From Anaeromyxobacter sp. (GTDB taxonomy: Bacteria > Myxococcota > Myxococcia > Myxococcales > Anaeromyxobacteraceae), in contig JADKCZ010000010.1 of NCBI GenBank assembly GCA_016718565.1, forward strand, positions 186,001 to 250,000: a stretch of 64,000 nucleotides of DNA. The letters run 5' to 3'. The notes below the pieces were generated by a model. The model had not been told where the DNA came from. It was given only the letters and a program-made list of their open reading frames with translations, and made no database searches. Made by a program: the position numbers and the translations under genes. Shown here in pieces: positions 1-7,587 of this stretch. How positions within the stretch are numbered: position 1 is the stretch's first letter; every line of letters starts with the position of its first letter.

Positions 1-2400
1 GTTTCCCGTGACCTCGGCAAGGGCTCGGCCTGGTCGGCCTACGTGCGCGCTGTGAGCGGCCTGGCCAACACCCCCGCCGTGGCCATCGCTGAGGCGGCCT
101 ACCACGGGGAGATCCAGGCTGAGCAAGCGGGGGCAGCATTCCGCCGTGCCCTCTACGGGGCCTGGCTCGACAAGGTCCTGCCGTCCATCCCAGCGCTCGC
201 GGACTTCTCCGTGGAGACCCATGAGGAACGTCGGCGACAATTCCAGAAGCTCGACAGCCAGCTCCTGACCGAGAAGCGGGGCGAGCTGGTCTCGCGCCTT
301 CGCGAGACTGGCCAGCGTCGGTACGCGGCCAGTTCCTCGGCTCACAGGTCCTTCCTGTCCAAGGAGCTGGCGAAGCAGAAGCGCCACAGGCCGCTCCGGG
401 TCATTCTTCGTGAGGCCCGGGATGCGGTGATGGCCCTCAAGCCCTGCTACCTCATGAGCCCGCTGAGCGTCTCCCAGTTCCTCTCGCCCAAGGTGGACTT
501 CGACCTCGTGGTCTTCGACGAGGCAAGCCAGCTTCCGACCGAGGACGCTGTCGCCGCCATCTCTCGCGGCAAAAGCCTGATCGTAGTGGGCGACCCGAAG
601 CAACTCCCGCCCACGAACTTCTTTTCCATCCAAGGCGGCGCCAGCGCCGTCTTGGTCGATGACGACGGCGAGCCGGTGCTCGAGGAGACCGAGAGCGTGC
701 TCGAGGAGTTCCAGGGCGTCGGCCTCCACCAGGCCCACCTCGAGTGGCACTACCGAAGCGCGCACGAGTCGCTCATCCAGTTCTCGAACGAGAAGTTCTA
801 CGGGAACCGTCTGGTCGTGTTCCCGAGCGCCGCCACCGACTCGCCGGACCGCGGCGTCCACTTCGAATTCGTAGAGGGCGGCCAATACGTCGGCGCGGGC
901 CAGAATCCGGTGGAGGCGAGGCGAATCGCCATGGCGGTCGTCGAGCATTTCCGGAAGTCGCCTGACCTCACGCTCGGCGTGGGTACGTTCAGCCAGCGAC
1001 AGCAGATGGCCGTGTGGGATGAGCTCGAGCGAATTCGTCGGGCGGATCCTTCGCTGGAGGAGTTCTTCGATCGCGCCAGGTCCGAGCCGTTCTTCGTGAA
1101 GAACCTGGAGAACATCCAGGGCGACGAACGAGACGTCATCTTCCTGAGCATCACCTACGGGAAGCAGCCGGACGGGAAGCTCCGCTACAACTTCGGGCCG
1201 CTCAACCGTGAGAACGGCTGGCGGCGTCTCAACGTCCTGGTGAGCCGGGCGCGAAAGCAGATGCGGGTCTTCAGCTCGTTGCGGGCTTCGGACATCAATC
1301 CTTCCTCGGTCGTGACCCAGGGCCCAGCCCTGCTCGCCGACTTCCTGCGCTTCGCCGAGACCGGCAAGATGATGGCCACCACAACCGGCACGGCGGCGGA
1401 TGCCGAGAGCCCGTTCGAGCACGAGGTTGGGGAAGCCCTGGAGGACATGGGCTTCCTGGTGGATCGCCAGGTCGGGGTCGGGGCGTACCGCATCGACATC
1501 GGCGTGCGTCACCGCGACCGGCCCGGTGTTTACCTCGTGGGCCTCGAGTGCGATGGGGCCTCCTACCATGCCGCTCCCTGCGCCAGGGACCGGGATCGGC
1601 TTCGTCAGTACGTCCTTGAGCAGCGCGGCTGGACCATCCTGCGGGTCTGGTCCACCGACTGGTTCCGAGATCGCGCCCGGACCGTGGAGCGCTTGAAGCG
1701 GACGCTCGATGACCTTGCAGAGCAGCTCAAGGAAGACGCGGCGAAGCCGGCGATCTCGATGGCTTCTAGTAAGGTCGTGGAGGAGCTGGAGGTCCCTGAG
1801 GTGCCAATGGCGGCGGAGCCCGTGGCGGCGCTGGAGGTTGAAGAACTCGAACGGGCTCGTCTCCAGGTTCCGCCCTATCGAGTGGCAACGGCGTCCCGCC
1901 TGTATCGGACCTCGATTCTTGAGGCCAGCTCAGCGCAAGTCGCCCAGGAGGCTGCACAGATCGTTGCGGCCGAGGGCCCTATCCAGCACGAGGAGCTACT
2001 GAGTCGACTGATCGGGTTCTGGAACCATGAGCGCCGCGGCGCTCGGCTGGTGTCGGCAGCCGAGGCTGCCATCGAGGGGGCCGTGCGGTCTGGAGCAGTG
2101 AAGCGAAAGGATGGGTTCCTGTACTCCACCAGGAACCCGATCGGCCTGAGGTGCAGGTCGGGGATGGACCAAGGGCCGGAACAGGTGGCCATCGAGGAAC
2201 TTGCCGAAGCCGCCCGGCAGGTCGTCGAGCTGGTGGGCGTGATGCGCGAGGACGATGTCGCGACCGAGGTCCGTCAGGCCCTTGGGCTGCGCCGGACGCA
2301 AGACGGCATGCCGCGCATCAAGCAGGCCATCCAAGACCTCATCGAACAGGGCGTGCTGGTTTACGGGGTGGCTGGACTACGAATCCGCAAGCCGAGTTGA
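1..2400 (+). CDS. C-terminal part of a giant superfamily 1 helicase with a Vsr-like nuclease domain and DUF3320 (5' truncated by window edge)
   Basis: The frame is open from base 1, so the GTG at 43 is not the true start; a much longer N-terminus (usually DUF4011) should lie to the left. Counting from that GTG, residues 155-190 carry helicase motif II (FDEASQLP) and motif III (GDPKQLPP). Around 245-255 is WHYRS, around 360 motif V-like QGDERDVIFLS, and around 400 motif VI (NVLVSRARKQ). Residues 455-560 form a REase_MTES_1575/Vsr-like nuclease fold (RIDIGV, then LECDGASYH, then RDRDR), giving the D/E-x-D acidic set expected of the family. Residues 605-700 match DUF3320. Proteins of this build unwind and probably cut DNA and are common in defence islands; an anti-phage role is inference. 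Its G+C lies between the host core and the cassette downstream. Confidence 0.85.
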   Translation, partial: VSRDLGKGSAWSAYVRAVSGLANTPAVAIAEAAYHGEIQAEQAGAAFRRALYGAWLDKVLPSIPALADFSVETHEERRRQFQKLDSQLLTEKRGELVSRLRETGQRRYAASSSAHRSFLSKELAKQKRHRPLRVILREARDAVMALKPCYLMSPLSVSQFLSPKVDFDLVVFDEASQLPTEDAVAAISRGKSLIVVGDPKQLPPTNFFSIQGGASAVLVDDDGEPVLEETESVLEEFQGVGLHQAHLEWHYRSAHESLIQFSNEKFYGNRLVVFPSAATDSPDRGVHFEFVEGGQYVGAGQNPVEARRIAMAVVEHFRKSPDLTLGVGTFSQRQQMAVWDELERIRRADPSLEEFFDRARSEPFFVKNLENIQGDERDVIFLSITYGKQPDGKLRYNFGPLNRENGWRRLNVLVSRARKQMRVFSSLRASDINPSSVVTQGPALLADFLRFAETGKMMATTTGTAADAESPFEHEVGEALEDMGFLVDRQVGVGAYRIDIGVRHRDRPGVYLVGLECDGASYHAAPCARDRDRLRQYVLEQRGWTILRVWSTDWFRDRARTVERLKRTLDDLAEQLKEDAAKPAISMASSKVVEELEVPEVPMAAEPVAALEVEELERARLQVPPYRVATASRLYRTSILEASSAQVAQEAAQIVAAEGPIQHEELLSRLIGFWNHERRGARLVSAAEAAIEGAVRSGAVKRKDGFLYSTRNPIGLRCRSGMDQGPEQVAIEELAEAARQVVELVGVMREDDVATEVRQALGLRRTQDGMPRIKQAIQDLIEQGVLVYGVAGLRIRKPS

Positions 2401-2696
2401 TGGCCACGAGAGACTGGCCCGAACGCGCGACCTTCCGACATGCCATCCGACTCGCTCCACCGCGCAACGATGCAACGACCCAAACGGACTGCTCCCTCTC
2501 TGCGCCGCTCCTCGCCGAACTTCGCCAACCCGTCCCACGTGCCCCGCTCCTTCGAAATCCGCCTCCACCGCGCTCGTTTCTTCTCTCTCATCATCACCTT
2601 TTAGAAATTGAATCAGACTCAACCCAATTGGGTTTGTCATCATGCGGTTCTTCCTTGACCTCCGATCTCCTCCCGCTCTCCGCCATCTCTCCCATG

Positions 2697-2757
2697 GTGA
2701 CAACTGCCCGACCCCTTTCCCCAAGTCTCAGGGGGAGAGGGGTCGGGCAGTTGTCAC
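2697..2757. repeat. 26-bp inverted repeat (large hairpin)
   Basis: The left arm 2697-2722 begins GTGACAACTGCCCGACCCC. The right arm 2732-2757 is its reverse complement except for one position that can still pair as G-T. The loop is about 9 nt. There is no T-run after it, so it is not a standard terminator. Its CCCC/GGGG-rich inner stem resembles the CTCTCCCC hairpins at 52977-53014 and 53825-53847, suggesting a REP-like family, though the outer arm is unique in this window. Confidence 0.8.
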
Positions 2758-2918
2758 CCCTCACCTCGCGCCGATGGCGGAGGGCGGGCCGTGCGAAGGA
2801 GCCTCTCGATTCGAGCGGTTGGGAGCCGAGCCCCGTGCTCAACCCTGTCATCCGGGTCGTTCCCAATCCTGTCCTCGCCGCAGGACACCCCAGAGGACAC
2901 CCCACACCACGAAAACAA

Positions 2919-3099
2919 CGTGCTGGTCCGCGCGGACCAGCACGCCGATTTCATCGTTCTGGTCCACGTGGACCAGAAGGCTCAAAACCCCCGTTCTGGT
3001 CCACGTGGACCACGAGGCCCATTTCCCAGATTTCGGGGGTTGGTCCGCGCGGACCAGGGGAGTAAAGGCCGGGACAGGTGTGCAAGGTCCACGTGGACC
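2919..3099. repeat. Cluster of five spaced palindromes, core GGTCC(R)CG(Y)GGACC
   Basis: Perfect palindromes lie at 2919-2944 (26 bp, core GGTCCGCGCGGACC), 2957-2978 (22 bp, core GGTCCACGTGGACC), 2997-3012 (16 bp, ACGT core), 3041-3056 (16 bp, GCGC core) and 3086-3099 (14 bp, ACGT core). Centres are 36, 37, 44 and 44 bp apart. The variable centre is always self-complementary (GCGC or ACGT), so palindromy is preserved while sequence changes. The flanks also stay palindromic in the first two copies. This looks like a multi-site protein-binding array or a mobile palindromic repeat rather than coding sequence. Confidence 0.85.
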
Positions 3100-3307
3100 A
3101 GGAAGAGAGTTGCTGCTGGTCTGCAGAGCCCTACACTGCGTCTTACGGCCTGACGCTGGCTCTCGACAGGCCCAAAGGTGACCACCTTTTGTGACCAAGT
3201 TGCGCCGTGGCCGGGCGCCGTGGCACCTTCTACGTCGCTCCTAGAGGCGTTTGAGTGCCGGGTTGCCAAGTCATCGGCAGTTACCTCGAAGAAGCCTCGC
3301 CAGCCAA

Positions 3308-4015
3308 ATGGCTGACCGGACCTACTGCAACGCTCCAGAACATCTGGTCGAATTGATGGCAGACTCGCCTGTTCCCCTTCTAGCCCTGATCGACTGGGAC
3401 ACCAGTCGCCGATTCGCATGGATCAGCGAGCGCACGCGGCAGTCGCGTCTAGCAACCGGTCGAGCACGCGCCGAAGAGAGACTCGAAGCCATCTTCGAAG
3501 CACTTGCCGCAACGGCGCACGCGAATTTCCCAATGGTGCGCCGATTCAACTGCGAAGTGCGCGTTTACCACGGGTGGCACCGCGGCACGACGCCCACTGA
3601 TGACTTTCGTGCGCTCGCTGTCGCAGTAGATCGCACCCGTCGACTATTTGGTGGGCTCCACGTGTCCCGGGTGACTCTCGCCTGTCAGATGCTCTTTGGC
3701 AGCGAATCCTATGATTCCGAAAGTTCGAAATTGTTCGGAACCGTTCGACGTCGAGAGGACCAAGACGCCGACGAGCAAAAGATGGTGGACACAGCCCTTT
3801 CGGCTGACCTTCTCCACTGGGCTAGGCGCAACTTGGCCCCGAGCGCTCAAGCCCTAATCTTCGTCATGGCCGAAGACGATGATTTCTACCCACCAGTGGC
3901 GCTGGCCAATCATTGGGGCGTCAAAGCGCGACTTGTTCGCCGCCGCGAAGCTCTTAGGCATATGCCGTGGATGGACAGACTCCTGCTGAAGCTCCAGTCA
4001 GAAGGCGAGGGATGA
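3308..4015 (+). CDS. NYN/PIN-like nuclease, first gene of a putative two-gene defence cassette
   Basis: The 235-aa protein starts at ATG 3308; a TTG at 3251 and an ATG at 3356 are alternatives, and 3356 would still keep the first strand. The strand PLLALIDWD (D29, D31) is followed by a helical region. Then come EQKMVDTALSADLL (K158, D161, D167) and IFVMAEDDDFYPPV (acidic run 189-192) before a GVKARLVRR strand. This spacing of acidic residues matches the NYN/PIN RNase fold (first Asp, K-x-x-D-x5-D, then S/A-x-D-x-D-F). I infer a metal-dependent RNase or DNase. Its stop is 1 nt before the NACHT gene start, so the two are almost certainly co-expressed and probably form effector and sensor. G+C is much lower than the genome core. 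No signal peptide or membrane segment is seen. Confidence 0.75.
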   Translation: MADRTYCNAPEHLVELMADSPVPLLALIDWDTSRRFAWISERTRQSRLATGRARAEERLEAIFEALAATAHANFPMVRRFNCEVRVYHGWHRGTTPTDDFRALAVAVDRTRRLFGGLHVSRVTLACQMLFGSESYDSESSKLFGTVRRREDQDADEQKMVDTALSADLLHWARRNLAPSAQALIFVMAEDDDFYPPVALANHWGVKARLVRRREALRHMPWMDRLLLKLQSEGEG

Positions 4016-4016
4016 C

Positions 4017-6197
4017 ATGACGAACGACGAGATCACGACGTTACTGGCTCCGTTCGCGGATCCCGCTACCCCCTTTGAGTTGCGCGACCTAGGTGACACA
4101 TTTGGCTTCAAGATGCTTCGGTCAGGAATCCAGTTTGCTGGATTCATCGACAAGGCATCAGGCCAAGTTGTTGCCGATGGTTTGCCAAGTGCCACCATCA
4201 AGCAGTTCCTGGCCTCGAAGCGAATGGCGGGCCTTGAGGCGCTTGCGCAGACACAGGCCCGTGTCTTCGACACCACGCACCTAGTCGCAAGGCCAGTGCA
4301 GTTGGACGGAGTCCGTCATGAGGATGGACTCGAGGCGATCTCCTCCCTTGCCCCAAAGGCCAATGGCGCTACAAGGGTAGTGATCCTTTCTGGTCCCGCT
4401 GGTATGGGCAAGACAAGCTTGGTTCAGGCACTCGTGAATGCACGTGCCCAGGCCTTCCTCAGGCGCAGCGGTGATCGGCTTGCTTTGCTCGTGTCAAGTC
4501 GAGGCCGTCGCCTGTCCTTGTTGAATGACGTGATTGCTGCAACTCTGGGCGACCTTCGAGCGCCCATAATCAATCACGAGATACCGCCCTTGGTTCGCTC
4601 TGGCTTGGTCGAGCTTGTGATTGATGGGTTCGATGAGCTTGTGAATTCGGATGGCTACCGAGACGCATGGGAAAGTGTCGGTCACCTACTGGGGCAGATT
4701 GGAAGGGGAGGGCTTGTTGTTCTCTCTGCCCGTGACGCCTTCTTCTCAGAGCAGGACTTCGTGGAGCGGGCGCGTAGGGAGACGATTCCGGGCGCGTCCA
4801 ACATCGACTTTTCCTTTCTTGAGCTGCTACCTCTTGACGAGGCTGCGATCCGCGCCCTTGTTACTTTGCGTGGGGTGAGCGAGCCACTCAGGGAGGAGGT
4901 CAGTGCCCTGTGTATGGCATTGCCTGAGGGGCTCCGCGGACGCCCCTTCTTTGCCGAGCGGATCGCGGCGAAGGTGGCGGCCGCGGGCGCCATAGAGTTC
5001 CGGTCTCCGTTGACCGTCGCAATTGAGGAGTTTGTGGAACGCGAGTTGCCTCTTGTGTTTGGCTCGACGTGGTCGAGTGCAGAGGGTGAGGCGCTCCATG
5101 CATTCTTTGAGGAAGTCGCGATCGAGATGCGACGCCAAGAGTCCGACTCACTTGATGTCGACTCAATCAGTTTCTTCCTCGACTTGATTCTTGAAGGCGC
5201 TGGCGTGTCGCCGGACCGTCGCAAGGCCCTGGTGCATCGCGCAGAAGCCGTTGCGTTCATGGAGGTAGGCCGGGGCGCTCGACGGAGGGGATTCCCTCAC
5301 GAGGTCGTTCGCGACCACTTCGTGTCCCGACGAGTCCTTTCCTTGCTCGCGTCCCCGGGACAAGGTGCGATCCGAGAAGCGTTAGGCTTCGGAACCTTCT
5401 CTCTCGATCTTGCTGACTCAGTGTGTCTGCTACTTGACCACCGCGGAACTGAAGTATCCGCAGAGTCGATCGGGCGAGTTCTCTCCATTGCTCGGGAAGC
5501 TGGGCCTGGAGACGCACTTGGCCAGAATGCCTGCGCGCTCGCCTTTGCTCTCGCCCGCCGCATCCGGGAGGAAGAGGCTGTCGTTTTCGAAGACTTGTCT
5601 GCTGGCAACGTAAGTTTCGCAGATACTCGACTCGGGCATCTGGTGTTCAGGCGCTGCGGCTTGGCCTCGCTGGACCTCTGCGATTGCGATGCTCGACTGG
5701 CTACTCTTGAGAATTGCGATCTCGGTCGCCTAAGGATCTCTGCCGATACAAAGGTCCCAAACTCGCTTATTGACGGCGCCACCGTTCGACTCCTTGAGAA
5801 CCAGTCTGCGCCGCGCGCGGCACGGGAGAGTCGCGATCCAAGGAGTATTCGGGAGGTCTTGGCAGCCCACGTTGCCACTGCGGATGATGGTCGCCTTAGT
5901 GCGGGCCAGGACTTGCTGCTACGGCTGGCTATTCGATGGCGCCGGACTGGCTATCTTGAGGACGATGGGCAGAAGACACCAGTCTTTGCGGACCCTCTTT
6001 GGCCGGCCATTCGCGACATCTTGGAGCGTAACGGACGTCTTGAGTGGAAATTCATTTCTTCTAGAGATACGGGATCTGGACGAGCTCGTGTCGGTATCAT
6101 GCGCGACGCGAATGCTATCATTCAGCGGTTCCACCGGGACCCAGCTCAGCAGATTGAGATAAGCCGGCTATGGAGTGAGGCATCGGAAGTCCGATGA
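4017..6197 (+). CDS. NACHT-family STAND NTPase with C-terminal pentapeptide-like repeats
   Basis: The 726-aa protein begins at ATG 4017, 1 nt after the nuclease gene. Residues 1-115 are an unrecognised N-terminal region. The Walker A motif is GPAGMGKTS (126-134). The Walker B motif VIDGFDEL (201-208) is the diagnostic NACHT D-G-x-D-E form, and a sensor-like VVLSARD lies at 234-240. A helical region follows to about 515. Residues about 515-585 contain stacked short repeats (SFADTRLGHLVFRRC, SLDLCDCDARLATLENC) resembling a pentapeptide-repeat beta-helix, then a basic C-terminal domain. NACHT proteins in bacteria act as phage sensors that oligomerise and activate an effector. Here no effector domain is fused, so the NYN protein is the likely effector (inference). 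The 3' end overlaps the convergent HTH gene by 30 bp. Confidence 0.85.
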   Translation: MTNDEITTLLAPFADPATPFELRDLGDTFGFKMLRSGIQFAGFIDKASGQVVADGLPSATIKQFLASKRMAGLEALAQTQARVFDTTHLVARPVQLDGVRHEDGLEAISSLAPKANGATRVVILSGPAGMGKTSLVQALVNARAQAFLRRSGDRLALLVSSRGRRLSLLNDVIAATLGDLRAPIINHEIPPLVRSGLVELVIDGFDELVNSDGYRDAWESVGHLLGQIGRGGLVVLSARDAFFSEQDFVERARRETIPGASNIDFSFLELLPLDEAAIRALVTLRGVSEPLREEVSALCMALPEGLRGRPFFAERIAAKVAAAGAIEFRSPLTVAIEEFVERELPLVFGSTWSSAEGEALHAFFEEVAIEMRRQESDSLDVDSISFFLDLILEGAGVSPDRRKALVHRAEAVAFMEVGRGARRRGFPHEVVRDHFVSRRVLSLLASPGQGAIREALGFGTFSLDLADSVCLLLDHRGTEVSAESIGRVLSIAREAGPGDALGQNACALAFALARRIREEEAVVFEDLSAGNVSFADTRLGHLVFRRCGLASLDLCDCDARLATLENCDLGRLRISADTKVPNSLIDGATVRLLENQSAPRAARESRDPRSIREVLAAHVATADDGRLSAGQDLLLRLAIRWRRTGYLEDDGQKTPVFADPLWPAIRDILERNGRLEWKFISSRDTGSGRARVGIMRDANAIIQRFHRDPAQQIEISRLWSEASEVR

Positions 6198-6416
6198 ATC
6201 ACGACAGTGGGCATCCAGATCGCTTGGTCTCATACGGATCGAATTTGTCAGCCGCGCATGCGGCAGTCGCCCCTCGGCGCAGAGCCGGTGCACCATCGCC
6301 CGGCAGACCTCCAGTTGCTCGGCAACTTGCTTCACCGTGAGCAGCCGCTCGGGCTCCAGGCCGGCGCCGGTCGCGGTTCTCGCGGCCACACGTGCCGCGG
6401 GAATGGAACGTGCCAT
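6168..6416 (-). CDS. Excisionase-type helix-turn-helix DNA-binding protein
   Basis: An 82-aa protein, ATG at 6416. Residues 24-70 fit the HTH_17/excisionase winged-helix family: LLTVKQVAEQLEVCRAMVHR (helix-turn-helix), then a wing with GRLPHARLTNSIRMRPSDLDAH. Such proteins bind attachment-site arms and steer integrase toward excision, or act as small regulators. It sits at the right end of the island, 220 bp from the displaced tRNA tail, which supports an Xis-like role. Its last 30 bp are antisense to the NACHT gene. No integrase is visible in this window; it may lie beyond the left edge or be lost. Confidence 0.7.
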   Translation of the reverse strand: MARSIPAARVAARTATGAGLEPERLLTVKQVAEQLEVCRAMVHRLCAEGRLPHARLTNSIRMRPSDLDAHCRDSSDFRCLTP

Positions 6417-6635
6417 GGGTGCACCTGTGTCCCGATTCCGAGCTCAGAGGTCACCATCTCCAGCGGAAGGGCATGAGGGAATGCCTGTGCCCCACATGTG
6501 CCCCGACCCTGCACCAGGGGCCGGAACGGGCCGGGACGAGGCGGAAGGAGACGGAACGGGAAACGAGCAGGCTGACGGCGGGTTGAAGGGCAACAGCGCG
6601 TCCTGCTTGAGGTTGTCTACCCACCGTCACTACAC
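6417..6635. other. Island right-end intergenic DNA
   Basis: No gene is visible. The stretch holds short repeated purine-rich words (GGAACGGG occurs twice, in 6519-6561) and CCCACATGTGCCCC near 6490. These could be arm-type sites for an integrase or excisionase, but nothing in the sequence proves it. Confidence 0.35.
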
Positions 6636-6658
6636 TTCAAATCCGTTTTCCCGCTCCA
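6636..6658 (+). other. Displaced 3' tail of a tRNA-Gly gene (probable attR/attL of an integrated island)
   Basis: The 23 bases read as a tRNA from T-loop to CCA: TTCAAAT loop (6636-6642), CCGTT T-stem strand (6643-6647), TTCCCGC acceptor strand (6648-6654), T discriminator, CCA (6656-6658). TTCCCGCTCCA is the usual 3' end of bacterial tRNA-Gly(GCC), whose 5' acceptor is GCGGGAA. The five bases before the loop (TACAC) cannot pair with CCGTT, and no D-arm or anticodon arm folds upstream, so only the tail is present. Integrases that use tRNA 3' ends leave exactly this scar on the side distal to the intact tRNA. The intact tRNA-Gly would then lie left of the window. Confidence 0.65.
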
Positions 6659-6663
6659 GTTTG

Positions 6664-6701
6664 CCCCGGACAACCACCTGGTTGTCCGGGGTTCTTTCTT
6701 T
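6664..6701 (+). terminator. Rho-independent terminator (orphaned tRNA-Gly terminator)
   Basis: An 11-bp perfect stem, CCCCGGACAAC (6664-6674) with GTTGTCCGGGG (6681-6691), has a 6-nt loop and is followed by TTCTTTCTTT. It starts 5 nt after the CCA of the tRNA tail, the normal position of a tRNA terminator. It therefore probably belonged to the original tRNA-Gly transcript. Confidence 0.85.
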
Positions 6702-6885
6702 CCGGGTGCCGCTCAGCAACGCCGCCCAGGTCGCCGCCGCCGCTCAAGGTGAATACTGCGAGGCACTTGGATCCCCTGATCGGTCCTGGGGTCGGGGGAG
6801 CGGCCGTGACGGTCTGAAACGCCCGCCACGGCTCCACGGTGACCAACGCCCAGCGGAGCGAGTTGGCACCCGGGCTGCTGGGTTG

Positions 6886-6922
6886 GTTTGCGCTGGGGCA
6901 TGGTTGACCCGCCGTGTAGGCT
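6886..6922 (+). promoter_or_regulatory. Promoter shared in design with the one at 10812-10848
   Basis: GTTTGCGCTGGGG (6886-6898) is followed by 18 bp, then TAGGCT (6917-6922), then 6 nt and the ATG at 6929. The same 13-mer, the same 18-bp gap, TAGGCT and 6-nt gap precede the gene at 10855. An upstream CCCAGCG (6849-6855) is the inverted complement of the CGCTGGG inside the 13-mer. The TSS would fall at or next to the ATG, giving a leaderless mRNA. Confidence 0.6.
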
Positions 6923-6928
6923 CTCACC

Positions 6929-7570
6929 ATGGGCATGACCGCACTCCCAGTTGCTGTCCCCGATCTCGGGTCCGGTCGGCGTCGCTTGCTGGCGGCTGGG
7001 GCGGTCATGGCGTTCCTGCCCTCCATCGCCCTCGCGGACGGCGGCGGCCCGATCTTCATCCTCGCCGGCCCGGTGCTCTTCTTGGTCGCTCAGGCCTGGA
7101 TTCTCGCGATCGAGGTGCTGGTCCTGAAGCGACTGATCACGCCGCTGCGGTGGGGTGAGGCGGCGATCGATGTGCTGGTTGCCAACCTCCGGTCCTACCT
7201 GCTGGTGGGCATCCTCTTGCCGATTGCCACTACGGTGGGCGGCCTCGCCTTGGCGGGGGCAGTCGAGGGCCTACTTCGCTGGGCGGGATCTCCCGCCGCC
7301 GGACCGGCCTCCGAACTCATCATGGGGTTCACGGGCATGGTCGTCGACTCCAGGTGGATCGCGCTCGCCCTCCCGTATGGCGTGGTCACCTGGTTCGTGG
7401 TCACCTTCTTCCTGTCGGTCCGAGTGGAGTCGAAGTCCCTCCAGCGCCGTTGGCAGGATCGGGGATTCGACAGCCCGGTCTCGCCGGCCAGGGCGTCCTG
7501 GATCGTCAACGGAGCCAGCTACGCTGGGCTCTCCATCGGGATCATCTGGATGGTGCTGGAGATGAGGTGA
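6929..7570 (+). CDS. Integral membrane protein of unknown function
   Basis: A 213-aa protein starting at ATG 6929, placed 6 nt after a TAGGCT -10 box, so probably leaderless. Residues 20-37 form a hydrophobic stretch ending SIALADGGG that could be a signal peptide or first membrane segment. Further hydrophobic segments lie at about 40-60, 85-110, 145-170 and 195-210, giving four to five spans. I do not recognise a family. It is the first gene right of the tRNA scar and shares its promoter design with the exported protein gene at 10855. Confidence 0.7.
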   Translation: MGMTALPVAVPDLGSGRRRLLAAGAVMAFLPSIALADGGGPIFILAGPVLFLVAQAWILAIEVLVLKRLITPLRWGEAAIDVLVANLRSYLLVGILLPIATTVGGLALAGAVEGLLRWAGSPAAGPASELIMGFTGMVVDSRWIALALPYGVVTWFVVTFFLSVRVESKSLQRRWQDRGFDSPVSPARASWIVNGASYAGLSIGIIWMVLEMR

Positions 7571-7587
7571 GCCGTGACCAGGTCGGC

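Larger units (their letters stand above)
2401..3307. other. Long non-coding stretch with structured repeats
   Basis: I find no convincing gene in these 907 bases: open frames in it are short, arginine/proline-rich and built on repeats. It contains a 14-bp perfect palindrome at 2621-2634 (AACCCAATTGGGTT) in a locally AT-rich patch, a 26-bp inverted repeat (2697-2757), and five spaced palindromes (2919-3099). The last 150 bases before the NYN gene probably hold its promoter, but I cannot point to a clear -35/-10 pair. Confidence 0.6.

Noticed and set aside
2919..3099. CRISPR array
   Set aside because: Units are short palindromes of two alternating forms with unequal spacing, no unique spacers of constant size, and no cas genes.
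2641..3181. Proteins rich in Trp-Ser-Thr or Gly-Pro-Arg repeats in the palindrome region
   Set aside because: Several frames on both strands give similar repeats because the DNA is palindromic; none has a ribosome binding site or a recognisable domain.
6579..6658. Complete tRNA ending at 6658
   Set aside because: GCGGGTT at 6579 pairs with only five of seven acceptor bases, the T-stem strand does not pair, and no anticodon arm folds. Only the 3' tail is credible.
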